DNA from: JASFTV01 sp050050615
GTDB taxonomy: Bacteria > Desulfobacterota > DSM-4660 > Desulfatiglandales > HGW-15
Direction: 5' to 3'
Assembly (NCBI GenBank): GCA_050050615.1
Contig: JASFTV010000066.1
Span: forward strand, 1-13,679
Length of the DNA stretch: 13,679 nucleotides
Shown piece by piece: positions 12,813-13,679 of this stretch. The notes beneath the pieces are model-generated. The model was not told the origin of the DNA and searched no databases. It was given only the letters and a program-made list of their open reading frames with translations. Every line of letters starts with the position of its first letter. Positions within the stretch are counted from its first letter, which is position 1. Both the position numbers and the translations under genes were made by a program.

Positions 12813-13679
12813 ATGAGCAGCTTTCAGGAATATTTTGGTGAAACACATCACAGGATCCGCCAGGGCGTCCGCAGTTTTGTGGAGTCCGAAATCAGGCCTT
12901 TTGTGGATGAGTGGGAGGAGAAGGGTGAATTTCCCAGAGATCTTTACCACAAGGCGGGTGAAGCGGGCATCCTCGGGATCGGTTATCCCGAGGCTTACGG
13001 CGGCTCCGGCGGGGATATCTTTGTCAAGATTGCTTCAGTAGAGGAGTTGATGCGATGCGGCTCCGCGGGCGTCGTAGCGGGACTCGGCTCACTGGACATC
13101 AGTATTCCCCCCATACTGGCTTTGGGCACAGAAGAACAGAAAGCGCGCTTCATCCCCCCTGTTTTGAAGGGAGATAAGATCGCTGCTCTCGGTATCACGG
13201 AGCCTAGTGCTGGATCCGACGTCGCCAATATCCAGACAACAGCGGTACGGCACGGTGACCACTATATGGTGAATGGAAGCAAGATCTTCATCACCAGTGG
13301 TTTCAGGGCTGATCATCTGACCTGCGGCCTCAGAACAGGGGGTGAAGGATACCCAGGTATCAGCCTCCTTGTGATTGAATCCGACACGCCCGGATATTCT
13401 GTGTCTGAAAAGATGGAGAAAATGGGGTGGTACGCTTCGGATACAGCTCAGATTTTTTTCGATGAATGCCGTGTGCCAGCTGAAAACCTTCTCGGAAAAG
13501 AGGGACAGGGCTTTTACGGCATCATGGAAAACTTTCAAAATGAAAGGCTGCAGCTTTCCGTCATTGCCAACGTGACGGCTCAACTTGCCCTTGAAGCGTC
13601 ACTAAAATACGTGCGGCAAAAGTTGGCGGTAGGCCGTTCCCGTTCCAGTTCCCAAGTCAACTGCCACAAGTTGGCTGAC
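12813..13679 (+). CDS. Acyl-CoA dehydrogenase (ACAD3), N-terminal 289 aa, cut by window edge
   Basis: The frame is open from ATG 12813 to the window end. It has standard ACAD features: ITEPSAGSD (128-136) for FAD and substrate binding, GSKIFITSG (155-163), and the C-terminal helical domain beginning near 240. FQNERLQLSV places Glu244 exactly where long-chain and isovaleryl-CoA dehydrogenases have their catalytic Glu, so this is an LCAD/IVD-type enzyme. The region expected to read FGRPISxFQ is here VGRSRSSSQ, retaining the Arg and Gln but losing the Phe. The start has GGAG only 3 bases from the ATG, which is tight. It is the sixth co-directional gene of the cluster, 214 bp after the MaoC gene. 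It presumably oxidises a different intermediate than ACAD1. Confidence 0.93.
   Translation, partial: MSSFQEYFGETHHRIRQGVRSFVESEIRPFVDEWEEKGEFPRDLYHKAGEAGILGIGYPEAYGGSGGDIFVKIASVEELMRCGSAGVVAGLGSLDISIPPILALGTEEQKARFIPPVLKGDKIAALGITEPSAGSDVANIQTTAVRHGDHYMVNGSKIFITSGFRADHLTCGLRTGGEGYPGISLLVIESDTPGYSVSEKMEKMGWYASDTAQIFFDECRVPAENLLGKEGQGFYGIMENFQNERLQLSVIANVTAQLALEASLKYVRQKLAVGRSRSSSQVNCHKLAD

Noticed and set aside
13089..13583. 164-codon minus strand ORF antisense to ACAD3
   Set aside because: ACAD3 is unmistakable on the + strand; the antisense frame is a by-product.

Overview
This window reads as a chromosomal segment from an anaerobic, probably Desulfobacterota-like (former Deltaproteobacteria) bacterium. 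The inference rests on the mixture of selA, c-di-GMP-binding PilZ proteins, several small lipoproteins and a multi-gene acyl-CoA catabolic cluster, all at moderate GC with repeat-laden spacers. No taxonomic marker such as rRNA is present, so the assignment is tentative.

Left part (1-5229). Two overlapping lipoprotein genes run leftward off the window edge. A gene-poor stretch follows, containing a 235-bp near-palindromic element (32-bp terminal inverted repeats at 1223-1254 and 1426-1457). Next come a 73-aa lipoprotein gene with its own promoter and terminator, a leftward EamA/DMT-family exporter gene, a 3' remnant of a second and different DMT transporter gene on the + strand, and two leftward PilZ-domain genes with a good sigma-70-like promoter and terminator-like hairpins.

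Middle part (5230-7477). tRNA-His(GTG) with an encoded CCA lies divergent from selA (selenocysteine synthase, GTG start at 5410). Downstream are an uncertain 79-codon ORF and a decayed TetR-family regulator: its helix-turn-helix is intact, but the frame shifts at an A8 run and the C-terminal half is missing.

Right part (7530-13679). Six co-directional genes form an acyl-CoA degradation cluster: acyl-CoA dehydrogenase (ACAD1), a divergent acyl-CoA dehydrogenase-like protein (ACAD2), an enoyl-CoA hydratase/isomerase-family protein, a DUF849/BKACE-type beta-keto acid cleavage enzyme, a PhaJ/MaoC-type (R)-hydratase, and a third acyl-CoA dehydrogenase (ACAD3) cut by the window end. Together they can desaturate, hydrate or isomerise, and cleave a beta-keto acid with acetyl-CoA instead of using a thiolase. 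No 3-hydroxyacyl-CoA dehydrogenase, thiolase, CoA ligase or CoA transferase is visible. The substrate cannot be read from the sequence.

The most interesting points are this BKACE-terminated, thiolase-free gene set; the two adjacent ACADs, which both lack the MCAD-type catalytic Glu and carry an Asp or Glu at the IVD/LCAD position (one also has a degenerate FAD-binding region); a diverged two-hairpin repeat after two of the cluster genes; and the 235-bp palindromic element.
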